Shown: piece after piece, positions 32,695 through 40,832 of the stretch
How the letters are laid out: each line of letters begins with the position of its first letter
Position numbering within the stretch: the stretch's first letter is position 1
Assembly: GCF_001678665.1 (NCBI RefSeq)
Contig: NZ_LZRP01000013.1
Location: forward strand, 1-57,339
DNA from: Erythrobacter sp. QSSC1-22B
GTDB lineage: Bacteria; Pseudomonadota; Alphaproteobacteria; Sphingomonadales; Sphingomonadaceae
Length of the DNA: 57,339 nt
Direction: 5' to 3'
The notes under the pieces: generated by a model
What the model saw: the letters and a program-made list of their open reading frames with translations, nothing else
Database searches by the model: none
What the model was told of the DNA's origin: nothing
Program-made: the position numbers and the translations under genes

Positions 32695-32815
32695 TTGGGT
32701 CGTCACGAGAAATTTGGCTTACGTCGGAATTTGTGCTGAAGTTGCCTGACAGGTCTTGGGGTCGGGGAAGACCATCGGAAGAGGTTTGAACTGGGTGGGG
32801 AGCAGAATGGCGGCT
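32695..32815 (-). repeat. Degenerate coding-like repeat, copy B
   Basis: Diverged partner of 30508-30624. The minus strand reads LPTQFKPLPMVFPDPKTCQA followed by a stop near the end. The rest of 32648-33010 (about 360 bases) contains no gene, only short motifs such as TCTGACATTTGG and GCGGACATTGG that recur at 27.1 and 35.1 kb. Confidence 0.5.
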
Positions 32816-33010
32816 TGTCGAATTCTAGTGGTCAAAATCTGACATTTGGTACCCGATGACGCAGCGGCCGAACGGCGGCAAGGGGTGGCTAGCGGACATT
32901 GGATTAGCTATCTAAGTGATAAGGGTCATCCGGGGATCAAGCACAGGCGACTGAGCACTTGGCCGTTAAGATGCGAATGGGGAAAAGGCGGTTGCATGTG
33001 GGCAGTATTC

Positions 33011-33874
33011 TCAGCCAACCATCCTCTTCAATGCCGTGGTGTGCCGGTCAATGAAATGGTGCTTCAGCGCCCCAAGAATATGCGCACCGAGGATGATGTA
33101 AATCAGGTAAGGCAGGATGTATTTGTGGAAGGTGCCCCAGATTATATAGGCATCGCTCTCACCCCAAAGCGGTTGGAGTTCCCAAGCAAAGAAGAAGGTT
33201 GGATAGCCGTGATAGCTGGTCATCACAAAGCCGGTAACGGGCATCGCCAGTAGCAAAACATACAGCAAGATGTGGACACGGTGCGCCCATTTTCGTTCTG
33301 CAGGTTTTAGCGAAGCGTCTAGCTCAGGGCGTTTGGAACGGCGGTTCCAGATCAGTCGGACCAAGAGCAGCGAGAAGATCAAAACACCAATTGTCTTATG
33401 CACCACATAGTAATGGTTCCGGAACCAAGCATCCTGCGGGATCATGGAGGCGAACATGCCCATCGGGATCATAGAGAGGAACATTATCGCCATGGTCCAA
33501 TGGAGCATCCGTGAATTAAACCCAAAACGATCAGCTTCGTTTTCAGCTGGCAAAACAAGCTCTTTAGTGCTGTTGAACTGCTTGGTAGATACCCATAATA
33601 GCATCAGCCCAGCTACTAATGCCGCACTCGCCTGAGCCCATAAGAGCGCTGGCTTGGCAGAATCCATCGGCGTTTGGTTTGGCTTTGGATTTTCCAAAAC
33701 TCCGGTTCCAAGGGCTCCGGCAAACCAAGTAACAACCGCAAGGCAACCAAAGGCCGCAAGCAATGTCCCGAATGCTCGCACCTTGGGTGCCCGCGTATTC
33801 ATCAGCCATGCCGTCAAAATCGAGACAACTACAATCGCAAGTGCGATCCAGCTTTCCCCATTGGATATTGCCAT
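33011..33874 (-). CDS. Cytochrome b561-like membrane protein
   Basis: 287 aa. Two N-terminal membrane helices (about 8-25 and 33-53) and one at 80-97 precede a four-helix cytochrome b561 domain. That domain has NSRMLHWTMAIMFLSMIPMG, NHYYVVHKTIGVLIFSLLLV, HRVHILLYVLLLAMPVTGFV and TFHKYILPYLIYIILGAHIL. Histidines on the helices could ligate two b hemes. Related proteins pass electrons from quinol in the inner membrane and relieve superoxide stress. The extra N-terminal membrane domain is unusual. It stands alone on the minus strand near a nitroreductase gene. Confidence 0.83.
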   Translation of the reverse strand: MAISNGESWIALAIVVVSILTAWLMNTRAPKVRAFGTLLAAFGCLAVVTWFAGALGTGVLENPKPNQTPMDSAKPALLWAQASAALVAGLMLLWVSTKQFNSTKELVLPAENEADRFGFNSRMLHWTMAIMFLSMIPMGMFASMIPQDAWFRNHYYVVHKTIGVLIFSLLLVRLIWNRRSKRPELDASLKPAERKWAHRVHILLYVLLLAMPVTGFVMTSYHGYPTFFFAWELQPLWGESDAYIIWGTFHKYILPYLIYIILGAHILGALKHHFIDRHTTALKRMVG

Positions 33875-33932
33875 TAATTCTTCCCGTAGGTCATTCGGTC
33901 TTTTGCGAAAGATTCTACCGCTGGATAGCCAG

Positions 33933-34574
33933 TTAGCTGACTTGAGTTACGATGGTTTCACGCGACTTGCGCACCTTGGCCATTGGCAGCAACCAATCAC
34001 CTGTTGGATCGCGATATCCCAATGGCAAGAGGACGACCGAACGCAAGCCGCGTTCTTTCAAACCGAGTATTGTGTCCACGGCGGCAGGGTCAAAACCTTC
34101 CATCGGCGTGCTGTCGACTTCTTGCTCAGCTGCTGCGACCAAGCCAACGCCCAATGCGATATAGGCTTGGCGGGCTGCGTGGGCATAATTGACCTCTGCA
34201 TCGCGCGGCACATAATTGGATTTCAGATTGCCATAGTAGTCGTGGATCAGCGGGATATCACCACGCGCCTCAATGTTGAGACTGGTGACCTCGTCGATCC
34301 GCTCCGCTGTGTAATTGTCCCAGGCTGCAAAAACCAGCAGATGCGAGCCCTCTGTAATCGGCGTTTGACCGCCTGCTACCGCCTGAATTTTGGCCAGAAC
34401 GTCTGGGTTGGTGACCAAGACTAGTTCGAACGGCTGGGTGCCGCTGGATGTCGGCGCCATCCGGATCGCCTCGATGATTGCATCGACTTTTGCTTGTGGG
34501 ACGGTTTTAGCCGGATCCATTTTCTTTGTGGCATATCGCCAGTTCAGAAGATTGAGCAGTCTCTTATCGGTCAT
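33933..34574 (-). CDS. NAD(P)H-dependent nitroreductase (NfsB-like)
   Basis: 213 aa. The FMN-binding nitroreductase fold is shown by LLNWRYATKKMDPAKTVPQA, IRMAPTSSGTQPFELVLVTN, YAHAARQAYIALGVGLVAAA and LLPLGYRDPTGDWLLPMAKV. Length and layout fit the NfsB group, which reduces nitroaromatics and quinones by two-electron steps. It is divergent from a third HxlR gene, a pairing well known for quinone- or aldehyde-responsive control. The start ATG at 34574 has AATAAGGACCG upstream. Confidence 0.9.
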   Translation of the reverse strand: MTDKRLLNLLNWRYATKKMDPAKTVPQAKVDAIIEAIRMAPTSSGTQPFELVLVTNPDVLAKIQAVAGGQTPITEGSHLLVFAAWDNYTAERIDEVTSLNIEARGDIPLIHDYYGNLKSNYVPRDAEVNYAHAARQAYIALGVGLVAAAEQEVDSTPMEGFDPAAVDTILGLKERGLRSVVLLPLGYRDPTGDWLLPMAKVRKSRETIVTQVS

Positions 34575-34695
34575 AATCGGTCCTTATTGCCTCAAACCGT
34601 ATAGATCGGTATAAAATTGTGACTAGATAACTATTCGGAACTGATTCTCGTTGCAAGAAGGCACAAGAATGAGACCCAGTCACACCAAGGGAACC

Positions 34696-35100
34696 ATGAT
34701 GGCAGATTGCTCGAAACTGACGCTTTCCAGTTCCGCAAAAAACTCAGATCAGTGCCCTGATTGTCAGCGCATCAACGAGGTTCTGACCAGAGTGGGCGAC
34801 CGCTGGAGCGTGTTGGTAATCATCTCACTCGCCCAATATGGGACCTTAAGGTTCAACGAGTTGAAGCGGAATCTTGGCATCTCTCAGCGTATGCTCAGCC
34901 TCACCTTGCGTGAATTGGTGCGCGACGGCTTGGTCCATCGCAACCAATACCCCACGATCCCGCCCAAGGTTGAATACAGCCTAACAAAGATGGGGGAATC
35001 GTTTCGGGAGCCTGTCAACGCTTTGGGGATATGGGCGCTCGACAACCTCAGCAAAATCGACGCGGCGCGGGCCAGCTATGATGTCGACAAAGCCGAATAG
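34696..35100 (+). CDS. HxlR-family transcriptional regulator 3
   Basis: 134 aa from the ATG at 34696, preceded by CCAAGGGAACC; a TTG at 34651 or ATG at 34669 would add up to 15 residues. The winged-HTH is CPDCQRINEVLTRVGDRWSV, LVIISLAQYGTLRFNELKRN, GISQRMLSLTLRELVRDGLV and VEYSLTKMGESFREPV. The CPDC at the start of the domain is a plausible thiol sensor. It is divergent from the nitroreductase gene and is probably its repressor. ACCG-TATAGAT-CGGT in the intergenic space is a possible site. Confidence 0.87.
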   Translation: MMADCSKLTLSSSAKNSDQCPDCQRINEVLTRVGDRWSVLVIISLAQYGTLRFNELKRNLGISQRMLSLTLRELVRDGLVHRNQYPTIPPKVEYSLTKMGESFREPVNALGIWALDNLSKIDAARASYDVDKAE

Positions 35101-35223
35101 AGACCGTCGACGGCGCATCAGCTAAATGTCCGCAATTGGGTCGAAACTCGTCGAAGACCGTGCGGCACCAAATGTCAGACTTTCACCACTAGTTGTTGAA
35201 AGCTGACATTGAAATTCGCTCCT

Positions 35224-35598
35224 TCAATGAATGCGCTCTTTCGCGCTTCGCTGCCCGACAATGACCATCAATCCAGGAATCATCATAAGCCAGAGCCCAG
35301 ATATCGGAAGAAATAACCCCGATAGAACTGGCATCACGATCAACGACAGGGCGACGATCCGAAGCGTGTCGGCTCCTGTTTCACACCCGGCCACGGCGCG
35401 TATCAGCATTCCAGTCATCGTCATCAGCCAACCAAAAATAATGAACCAGAATGCAGCGAGTTCGCCGTACCCCCAGTCCAGGCCATTGCCTAAGCCCAGC
35501 TTCCATATCGACTGAAACTGGTCTGAAAAAAGAATCAGACCGATGATCGCATGGATCACGCCCATCACGGCCAACACTGTTCCTGCTAGCATTACCAT
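35224..35598 (-). CDS. DUF6463-like membrane protein
   Basis: 124 aa from the ATG at 35598. Four membrane helices are predictable at about 4-24, 42-64, 78-98 and 100-118. The pattern GTVLAVMGVIHAIIGLILFS, LAAFWFIIFGWLMTMTGMLI and VMPVLSGLFLPISGLWLMMI fits small DUF6463-type membrane proteins. Function unknown. It overlaps the NnrU gene by seven bases and is the last gene of a four-gene operon next to a TetR gene. Confidence 0.72.
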   Translation of the reverse strand: MVMLAGTVLAVMGVIHAIIGLILFSDQFQSIWKLGLGNGLDWGYGELAAFWFIIFGWLMTMTGMLIRAVAGCETGADTLRIVALSLIVMPVLSGLFLPISGLWLMMIPGLMVIVGQRSAKERIH

Positions 35599-36167
35599 AT
35601 CGCGACCCCGAACATCGCCACGTGTAGCCAGAAAGCGAAGATAGAGAAGACGGACAACCCGATGGCGATAGCGAGAGCGTTGCCTCGCCATGTCGGTTTT
35701 ACGACTTGCGCCTGTTTGCCCATGTTCCTCCGGTTTACGACCAGTATATCGACGATGGCAAAGATCAGAAAGCTGCCGAACAGCAGCAGGTCGCGCGCTT
35801 CGGAACGAGACAATAGATGGGAACCGGCCCAAAGCGAGACGCCGATTAACATAGGGTGCCTGAGTGCGCGCGCAATATGGTTCGATGGCACATAAGCGGC
35901 GGCGATCAGAATGGATGCAAGCCCCATACATATGATCGTTAAAGTGCGAGCTTCGAATGGCACCTTATAAATCGGGTCGCTACCGGGCATGCCGAAATAG
36001 CCAAGCACAATGAAGGTCAATCCCGCAGCAGACAGCAGACTATAGCCAGTCATGTAGGTAGAGTAGCCGAGCCGAACGACGATGGTCGCATCAGCCTCGC
36101 GCGAGCGAAACGTTGAGTAGAAATGCACACCGAAGAAAATGATCAGCCCACTGAGGAACAGGATCAT
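35592..36167 (-). CDS. NnrU family membrane protein
   Basis: 191 aa. Five to six membrane helices. NnrU landmarks are FFGVHFYSTF near the start, YVPSNHIARALRHPMLIGVS, LWAGSHLLSRSEARDLLLFG and SFLIFAIVDILVVNRRN. NnrU-type proteins are related to isoprenoid-modifying membrane enzymes and were first linked to nitric-oxide metabolism in denitrifiers. Here no denitrification genes are present, so a methyltransferase- or isomerase-like lipid role is equally possible. It overlaps the GNAT gene by four bases. Confidence 0.85.
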   Translation of the reverse strand: MILFLSGLIIFFGVHFYSTFRSREADATIVVRLGYSTYMTGYSLLSAAGLTFIVLGYFGMPGSDPIYKVPFEARTLTIICMGLASILIAAAYVPSNHIARALRHPMLIGVSLWAGSHLLSRSEARDLLLFGSFLIFAIVDILVVNRRNMGKQAQVVKPTWRGNALAIAIGLSVFSIFAFWLHVAMFGVAIW

Positions 36168-36850
36168 CGTATCGTTCCTTCTGCACCGCTTGCATTATCG
36201 ACAGCCGGGCAGTTGCCAGTTTTATCCTTATGCGTCCGCCCAAGAGCCTGTCGCGTCGCAACAGAAGGTTCCAGTTCGAGAGGCTTCACCATGACCCAGC
36301 TCCTCAAATTGGAGCGCGGATCGGATATTGTTTCGCACGTCCTGAAATTGAGATGTTCGTAAAAAGTCACATTGGCCTCGTTCTCGGTCTTCAGCACACA
36401 ATGGGTTAGACCACCCTCCATCATCTGTGCGCAGGCAATCGCTATGACTTCCCGACCCGCCCCTTGGCCCATAGCGGATGGCTCGACGCCCACGCTCCAT
36501 AGGTAACCTGATGTTTCGGGAAGCCTGCGTCGTATCAGCCGTTCGCAAGGTGCTTCGTGTCGCTGCATTCGGACCATGGCGGACGGGCCGACGGCGAAAG
36601 GCATCCAGATCATACCCGAACGGATCATGTTGATGACCTCCACAGGGATGCCTGTGACCGGAAGCCATGTTGCGGCGGCGATCTGTCCATTCGCACCGTG
36701 AACTCTGGCGATGTCACCTCGGATTTGGCATGCACGGATCGCACAGGCGAAAATGGCGACCAAATTGCGATGCCGGTCTTCGATATGATCCAATACATAC
36801 CGCATTAGCGGGTCATTGGCGAAAGCCCGTGCTAGAAGCTCAGCGCTCAT
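36164..36850 (-). CDS. GNAT-family N-acetyltransferase
   Basis: 228 aa from the ATG at 36850, which overlaps the stop of the upstream membrane-protein gene (ATGA). The acetyl-CoA-binding motif A is LWSVGVEPSAMGQGAGREVI, followed by HCVLKTENEANVTFYEHLNF, the usual motif B. The N-terminal part (LARAFANDPLMRYVL) fits GNATs related to the puromycin-acetyltransferase-like group. The C-terminal 25 residues after VMVKPLELEP are a non-conserved tail. The substrate is unknown. Confidence 0.83.
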   Translation of the reverse strand: MSAELLARAFANDPLMRYVLDHIEDRHRNLVAIFACAIRACQIRGDIARVHGANGQIAAATWLPVTGIPVEVINMIRSGMIWMPFAVGPSAMVRMQRHEAPCERLIRRRLPETSGYLWSVGVEPSAMGQGAGREVIAIACAQMMEGGLTHCVLKTENEANVTFYEHLNFRTCETISDPRSNLRSWVMVKPLELEPSVATRQALGRTHKDKTGNCPAVDNASGAEGTIR

Positions 36851-37245
36851 GCTCCGCCCAACAGCAAAAGCCGGAAAGGGACGAGCACCATCAACGCCAA
36901 CACCCAAATGGTGAACAGGACAGTCAATACCACCAATCCGATCGACGACTTTCCCGATAGCAATGCGGGATAAGCTGCGAAGATCAGCCAACCCATCTTG
37001 TAAAGCAGCTGGATGAGCAGAACCGGAAGGTAGCGGACTGGATCGATGAAGCCAGCAATCGCTACGATCCCGATCGCCAGCCATAGCGCACCGAGTATTC
37101 GAATGAACACGTCTACGTCGATATCTCCGCCGAAGACGTATCGTCCTGCCATGGCAGGAGCCATCAGTGTAATTGCTCCGGCCACTCCTGCTGCGATGAC
37201 AGCGACAAGATACATCAACCTTAATCCGGCCAGTGACGGTTCCAA
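36847..37245 (-). CDS. Small four-helix membrane protein
   Basis: 132 aa with four membrane helices at about 8-30, 46-66, 70-92 and 102-128. I do not recognise a family with confidence; FGGDIDVDVFIRILGALWLA and DPVRYLPVLLIQLLYKMGWL recall DUF4345-like or DoxX-like small membrane proteins. It is the first gene of the operon and faces the TetR gene across a strong palindrome, so it is likely the main target of that regulator. Confidence 0.7.
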   Translation of the reverse strand: MEPSLAGLRLMYLVAVIAAGVAGAITLMAPAMAGRYVFGGDIDVDVFIRILGALWLAIGIVAIAGFIDPVRYLPVLLIQLLYKMGWLIFAAYPALLSGKSSIGLVVLTVLFTIWVLALMVLVPFRLLLLGGA

Positions 37246-37263
37246 GAAACCTCTCCCAAAAGT

Positions 37264-37282
37264 ATGTTACCTGCTGTAACAT
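37264..37282. promoter_or_regulatory. TetR operator: palindrome between tetR gene and membrane/GNAT/NnrU operon
   Basis: ATGTTAC, CTGCT and GTAACAT form a perfect inverted repeat with seven-base arms. A further half-site ATGTTAC lies at 37309-37315. The palindrome sits 18 bases upstream of the minus-strand operon start and covers the first possible start of the TetR gene. Confidence 0.72.
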
Positions 37283-37916
37283 GAAAGGGTATAAGCTCGT
37301 CAAGAAAAATGTTACTCGTGTCTACATGAAAAAAGATGTTGGAAAAAAACCTTATCATCATGGTGATGCACGTGCGTCACTGCTCAACGCGGTGGAAGAC
37401 ATCGTTCGTGAAGACGGTATTGAAACGGTTACGATCAGGGCTGCCGCAAAAGCTATCGGCGTTTCGCACGCGGCGGCGTTCCGTCATTTCGCCGATAAGC
37501 AGGCGCTGCTCACCGCCTTTGCTACGCGATGCGCTAACCAACTCGCCGAGTACATGGCGCGGGAAGCAAAAGATGCGGTAGATCCACGAACCGCATTCTA
37601 TCAGGTCGGCCTCGGCTATTTACGTTTCGCTCTTGAACGACCGGGTGCGTTTCAGGCAGTTTTCCGGGATGCATTGCTCGATACCGATGACCCGAACTAC
37701 CGCACAGCAATGAACCGATTGGAATCGCTTCTTCTTGGCGGCACACAGCGAGCGAATAAAGAGGAACTTCCGCCTACTGCCCTACTGGCCTGGGGGGCAA
37801 CTCATGGTTTGGCAACATTGGCTGCCGATGGCGCATTGAACAATTTGCCACCGGCATCGCGATCGTTAGAAGGATTGGCAGCAGCAATCGCTCTCTTAGG
37901 AAAGGCATTGGATTGA
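37281..37916 (+). CDS. TetR-family repressor
   Basis: 211 aa if it begins at 37281. Since that ATG lies inside the operator, the ATG at 37326 (MKKDVGKKPYHHGDAR, 196 aa) is the more likely start. The HTH is SLLNAVEDIVREDGIETVTI, RAAAKAIGVSHAAAFRHFAD and KQALLTAFATRC. The C-terminal ligand domain (YLRFALERPGAFQAVFRDAL, WGATHGLATLAADGAL) belongs to the WHG-type TetR group. It represses itself and the divergent four-gene operon, by inference from the palindrome. Confidence 0.87.
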   Translation: MKGYKLVKKNVTRVYMKKDVGKKPYHHGDARASLLNAVEDIVREDGIETVTIRAAAKAIGVSHAAAFRHFADKQALLTAFATRCANQLAEYMAREAKDAVDPRTAFYQVGLGYLRFALERPGAFQAVFRDALLDTDDPNYRTAMNRLESLLLGGTQRANKEELPPTALLAWGATHGLATLAADGALNNLPPASRSLEGLAAAIALLGKALD

Positions 37917-38432
37917 TTGATCTGCAAAATCTAAACCACTTTGGATCGAAACTTGACCGGGGGAGATCAAACTTACGGCTACTTTAGGAAATGGCTGCTT
38001 TTGGGCGACTGTTTTTTGGCACTTAATGTCCAATTTTGGGTCGATTCACGCCGCAAGCGCCAGTGGCGGCTTCTCGCTATTTCCGCCCAAAAGCAGACCG
38101 TCCTCAAAGTCTCAACAGCGGACGTACTGAGATCGTGAAGAGTTTCGGACGCCATAAGGCGTCGGAAAGTCGCCGGTGCCCGAACCGCGGGCCGCACTGG
38201 CCGAGCTATGGAGAAAGCGGTTTGGGGCCGTTCCTGGAACTGGTGATTGCTGCCCAGAAGTGGCCGGATCGGAAAGCAGACCGGCTGATTTTCGGCCCAG
38301 AATGCGGTTGTCCACAAGAAGACAGTCTGAATTTGGCAGTGCGATGTCCGCTTGTGGACAGGGCCGGCGCAAGCGGGTCCTCTTCCAGGCGCATGGCTTT
38401 CCTGGAGGGTGAGGGCGATAGACCGTACCGGG
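37917..38432. other. Intergenic remnants beside the IS91-like element
   Basis: About 500 bases without a supported gene. CTTTTGGGCGACTG and AATGTCCAATTTTGGGTCG recall motifs at 32.7 and 35.1 kb, in line with decayed sphingomonad-type intergenic repeats. TGTCCACAAG (38309-38318) and CTTGTGGACA (38351-38360) form a perfect ten-base inverted repeat near the transposase end, possibly part of the terminus of the element. Confidence 0.45.
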
Positions 38433-39626
38433 TCACGGCGCCTGTATCCCGGATGAGAGCACCGATGGCGGCGGTGCCCGGGGCTGATAGCGGCGTTCGA
38501 AGGTCTCGATGATGATCATGCGGCCGCCGCAGCACGGGCACGGCGGCCGGGCATCCGGCGGATCGGCGGGCGGATCGTCCTCGACCAGCGGCGCGACGTT
38601 GAGCAGGCGGCGAGCGCGTTCGAGATGGGCCTTGCGCCTGGCGCTGGCAAGAAGGCCATAGTGGCGGATACGGTGGAACCCGCGCGGCAGGGCGTGGAGA
38701 AGGAAGCGGCGGATGAACTCGTCGGCGGCGAGTGTCATGACCTGCTGCCGGTCGGCGCCGCTGCGGCGATAATCCTTGTAGCGGAAGGTGACGTTCGCCC
38801 CGTCGAACGAGATCAGGCGGCTGTTCGAGATCGCCACCCGGTGGGTGTAGCGCGACAGATAGGCAAGCACCGCCTCGGGGCCGGCAAAGGGCGCCTTGGC
38901 GTAGACCACCCAGCGTTTCTTGCGGACGGGCGACAGGTGCCGCAGGAAAGCACGCCGGTCGGCAAGATGAGCAAGGCTGCCGAAGAAGGCGAGCCTGCCG
39001 GCGTCATGCAGCGCAAGCAGCCGGGTCAGGAACAGCCGGCGGAACAGCGCGCCAAGGACCCGCACCGGCAGCAGGAACGCCGGGCGCGCCGATATCCACC
39101 TTGTCCCGTCAGAGGATATCCCGCCGCCCGGCACGATCATGTGGATGTGCGGGTGATGGGTGAGCGCGGACCCCCATGTATGAAGGACAGCGGTGATGCC
39201 GATCCGGGCGCCCAGGTGGCGGGGGTCGGCGGCGATGGTGAGCATCGTCTCGGATGCAGCCTTGAACAGCAGGTCGTAGACCAGCGCCTTGTTGGTAAAG
39301 GTGATGGCGGCGATCTCGGCGGGGAGCGTGAACACGGCGTGGAAATAGCCGACCGGCAACAGGTCGGCCTCGCGCGCTTCGAGCCAGATGCGCGCGGCGG
39401 CGGCCTGGCACCTGGGGCAATGCCGGTTGCGGCAGGAGTTGTAGGCGATGCGCCAGTGCCCGCAGTCGGTGCAGGCCTCGACGTGCCCGCCCAGAGCGGC
39501 GGTGCGGCAATGCTCGATCGCCGACATGATCTTGAGCTGATGCAGGCTCAGATGCCCGGCATTGGCGGCCCGGTACGCAGGTCCTGTAGCTCGGAAAATG
39601 TCGGCGACCTTGAGTGAGGCGCGCAT
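38433..39626 (-). CDS. IS91-family transposase (HUH, zinc-binding)
   Basis: 397 aa. The N-terminal zinc domain has CTDCGHWRIAYNSCRNRHCP. The HUH motif is HHPHIHMIVPGGG and the catalytic tyrosine is in YLSRYTHRVAISNSRL. A late CPCCGGRM may form another zinc knuckle. It nicks and rejoins single strands in rolling-circle transposition. Its length and motifs look complete. It may have mobilised adjacent sequences by one-ended transposition, which would help explain cargo accumulation next to it. Confidence 0.92.
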   Translation of the reverse strand: MRASLKVADIFRATGPAYRAANAGHLSLHQLKIMSAIEHCRTAALGGHVEACTDCGHWRIAYNSCRNRHCPRCQAAAARIWLEAREADLLPVGYFHAVFTLPAEIAAITFTNKALVYDLLFKAASETMLTIAADPRHLGARIGITAVLHTWGSALTHHPHIHMIVPGGGISSDGTRWISARPAFLLPVRVLGALFRRLFLTRLLALHDAGRLAFFGSLAHLADRRAFLRHLSPVRKKRWVVYAKAPFAGPEAVLAYLSRYTHRVAISNSRLISFDGANVTFRYKDYRRSGADRQQVMTLAADEFIRRFLLHALPRGFHRIRHYGLLASARRKAHLERARRLLNVAPLVEDDPPADPPDARPPCPCCGGRMIIIETFERRYQPRAPPPSVLSSGIQAP

Positions 39627-39632
39627 CCCGCC

Positions 39633-40541
39633 TCAGCCGTCCGGCGGCTCCCCATGCGGCGGCGCGAGCGCCAGCCGGTCGAGCGGACTGGTCACCGCGC
39701 GCATCGTCTTCGTAGCAACCTGCGTATAGAAGGCGGTGGTGCCCAGCTTGGCGTGGCCGAGCAGTGCCTGGATGACGCGGATATCCACGCCGTCTTCGAG
39801 CAGGTGGGTGGCGAAGCTGTGGCGCAGGGTGTGCGGTCCAACCCGCTTGGTGATATCCGCGGCTTCGGCCGCTTCGACGACGACCCGGTACAGCTGCCGG
39901 GTGCTGATCGGAACCCTCGCATTCTGTCCCGGGAAGAGCCAGCCATCGGGAAGCAGGACGCCCTGCTGCCGTCCGGCACGCCACCAGTCGCGCAGCAGCA
40001 GGAGCAGGCCTTCGGGCAGCATGGCGTTGCGGTAGCGCCCGCCTTTACCGCGCTCGATCCGCAGCAGCTTCCGCTTGCTGTCGACGTCGCTTACCTTGAG
40101 CGCGGAGACCTCGGCGACCCGCAGCCCTGCGCCATAGGCAACCGAGAGGGCCGCCTGATGCTTGAGACAGCGTGTTGCATCAAGCAGCCGCTTCATCTCG
40201 GCCATGGTCAGAACGACCGGGATCTTGCGCGCGTGGGCAGTGCGGACGAGCTTGCGCGCGAGATCGGGCCGGTCGAGCGTATGGGTGAAGAAGAACCGCA
40301 GTGCCGCGACGATGCTGTTCATCGTCGGTGCCGGGACGCCCGCCTGTTGCTGCTCGATCTGGAACCGGCGGATATCCTCTGTACTCGCGGTATGAGGGGA
40401 TCGCCCCAGCCAGGTTGCGAAACGTCCGACATCGCGCAGATAGTTGCGCTGGGTCTCGGGGCTAAAGCGCCGCATGGTCATGTCATCGATCAGCCGCTGG
40501 CGCAGCGGGCTAACCGTACCGATCGAAATAAGCTCGTTCAT
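39633..40541 (-). CDS. Tyrosine recombinase associated with the IS91-like element
   Basis: 302 aa. The SAM-like N-terminal domain (RRFSPETQRNYLRDVGRFAT) precedes the catalytic domain: YGAGLRVAEVSALKVSDVD (first Arg), a lysine in ERGKGGRYR, HTLRHSFATHLLEDG (His and second Arg), LLGHAKLGTT (second His) and the nucleophile in AFYTQV. All catalytic residues are present. Such XerD-like enzymes accompany one branch of IS91 elements and may resolve or help integrate the circular intermediate. It is not the integrase of the conjugative element, judging by the pairing. Confidence 0.9.
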   Translation of the reverse strand: MNELISIGTVSPLRQRLIDDMTMRRFSPETQRNYLRDVGRFATWLGRSPHTASTEDIRRFQIEQQQAGVPAPTMNSIVAALRFFFTHTLDRPDLARKLVRTAHARKIPVVLTMAEMKRLLDATRCLKHQAALSVAYGAGLRVAEVSALKVSDVDSKRKLLRIERGKGGRYRNAMLPEGLLLLLRDWWRAGRQQGVLLPDGWLFPGQNARVPISTRQLYRVVVEAAEAADITKRVGPHTLRHSFATHLLEDGVDIRVIQALLGHAKLGTTAFYTQVATKTMRAVTSPLDRLALAPPHGEPPDG

Positions 40542-40783
40542 CGTTCGACTCCTCAGGTTGAAGGAGCCGATAGGGTCTGCCTAAGACAGCTGACGTTCAA
40601 TCCAGGTCCGGCGTTCGCTGGACGGCCTTACCTCAACGACAGCGCCAATCCGCGGAGCGGTTCGTGCTTCGTTCGTAGTTCACCTTTGAGGCCAGGAGAC
40701 CCCTCCGTTTCCCTGTCTTTCTACGCCAGCGCACTACTAAGCCCTTGAGGCTGTTGCGCCGGGCACATTTCCAGTTCTTTTAA

Positions 40784-40832
40784 TCGTCCCCGATCCAGGG
40801 CCGTCATCTGACGTCCCACCAGACGGGGACGA
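40784..40832 (+). promoter_or_regulatory. Leader hairpin masking the trbB ribosome site
   Basis: TCGTCCCCG (40784-40792) is perfectly complementary to CGGGGACGA (40824-40832). The right arm contains the only purine-rich ribosome-binding sequence (GGGGA) and ends two bases before the trbB ATG. Folding would hide the site. The rest of 40542-40834 shows no gene. Confidence 0.55.

Larger units (their letters stand above)
38433..40541 (-). mobile_element. IS91-like element with tyrosine recombinase gene (ends not resolved)
   Basis: The coordinates cover the two genes only. Order on the minus strand is recombinase then transposase, six bases apart. IS91-type elements move by rolling-circle transposition and lack inverted repeats and target duplications, so the termini cannot be read directly. 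They should lie within 37.9-38.4 kb and 40.55-40.78 kb. GC content is high and differs from the cargo to its left. Confidence 0.82.

Noticed and set aside
32846..33253. 135-codon plus-strand frame before the cytochrome b561 gene
   Set aside because: Its second half is antisense to the b561 gene and the first half lies in repeat remnants.
38625..39617. 330-codon open frame opposite the IS91 transposase
   Set aside because: Shadow frame caused by third-position GC bias; the transposase frame has all family motifs.
39654..40748. 364-codon open frame opposite the tyrosine recombinase
   Set aside because: Same reason; the recombinase has all catalytic residues on the minus strand.
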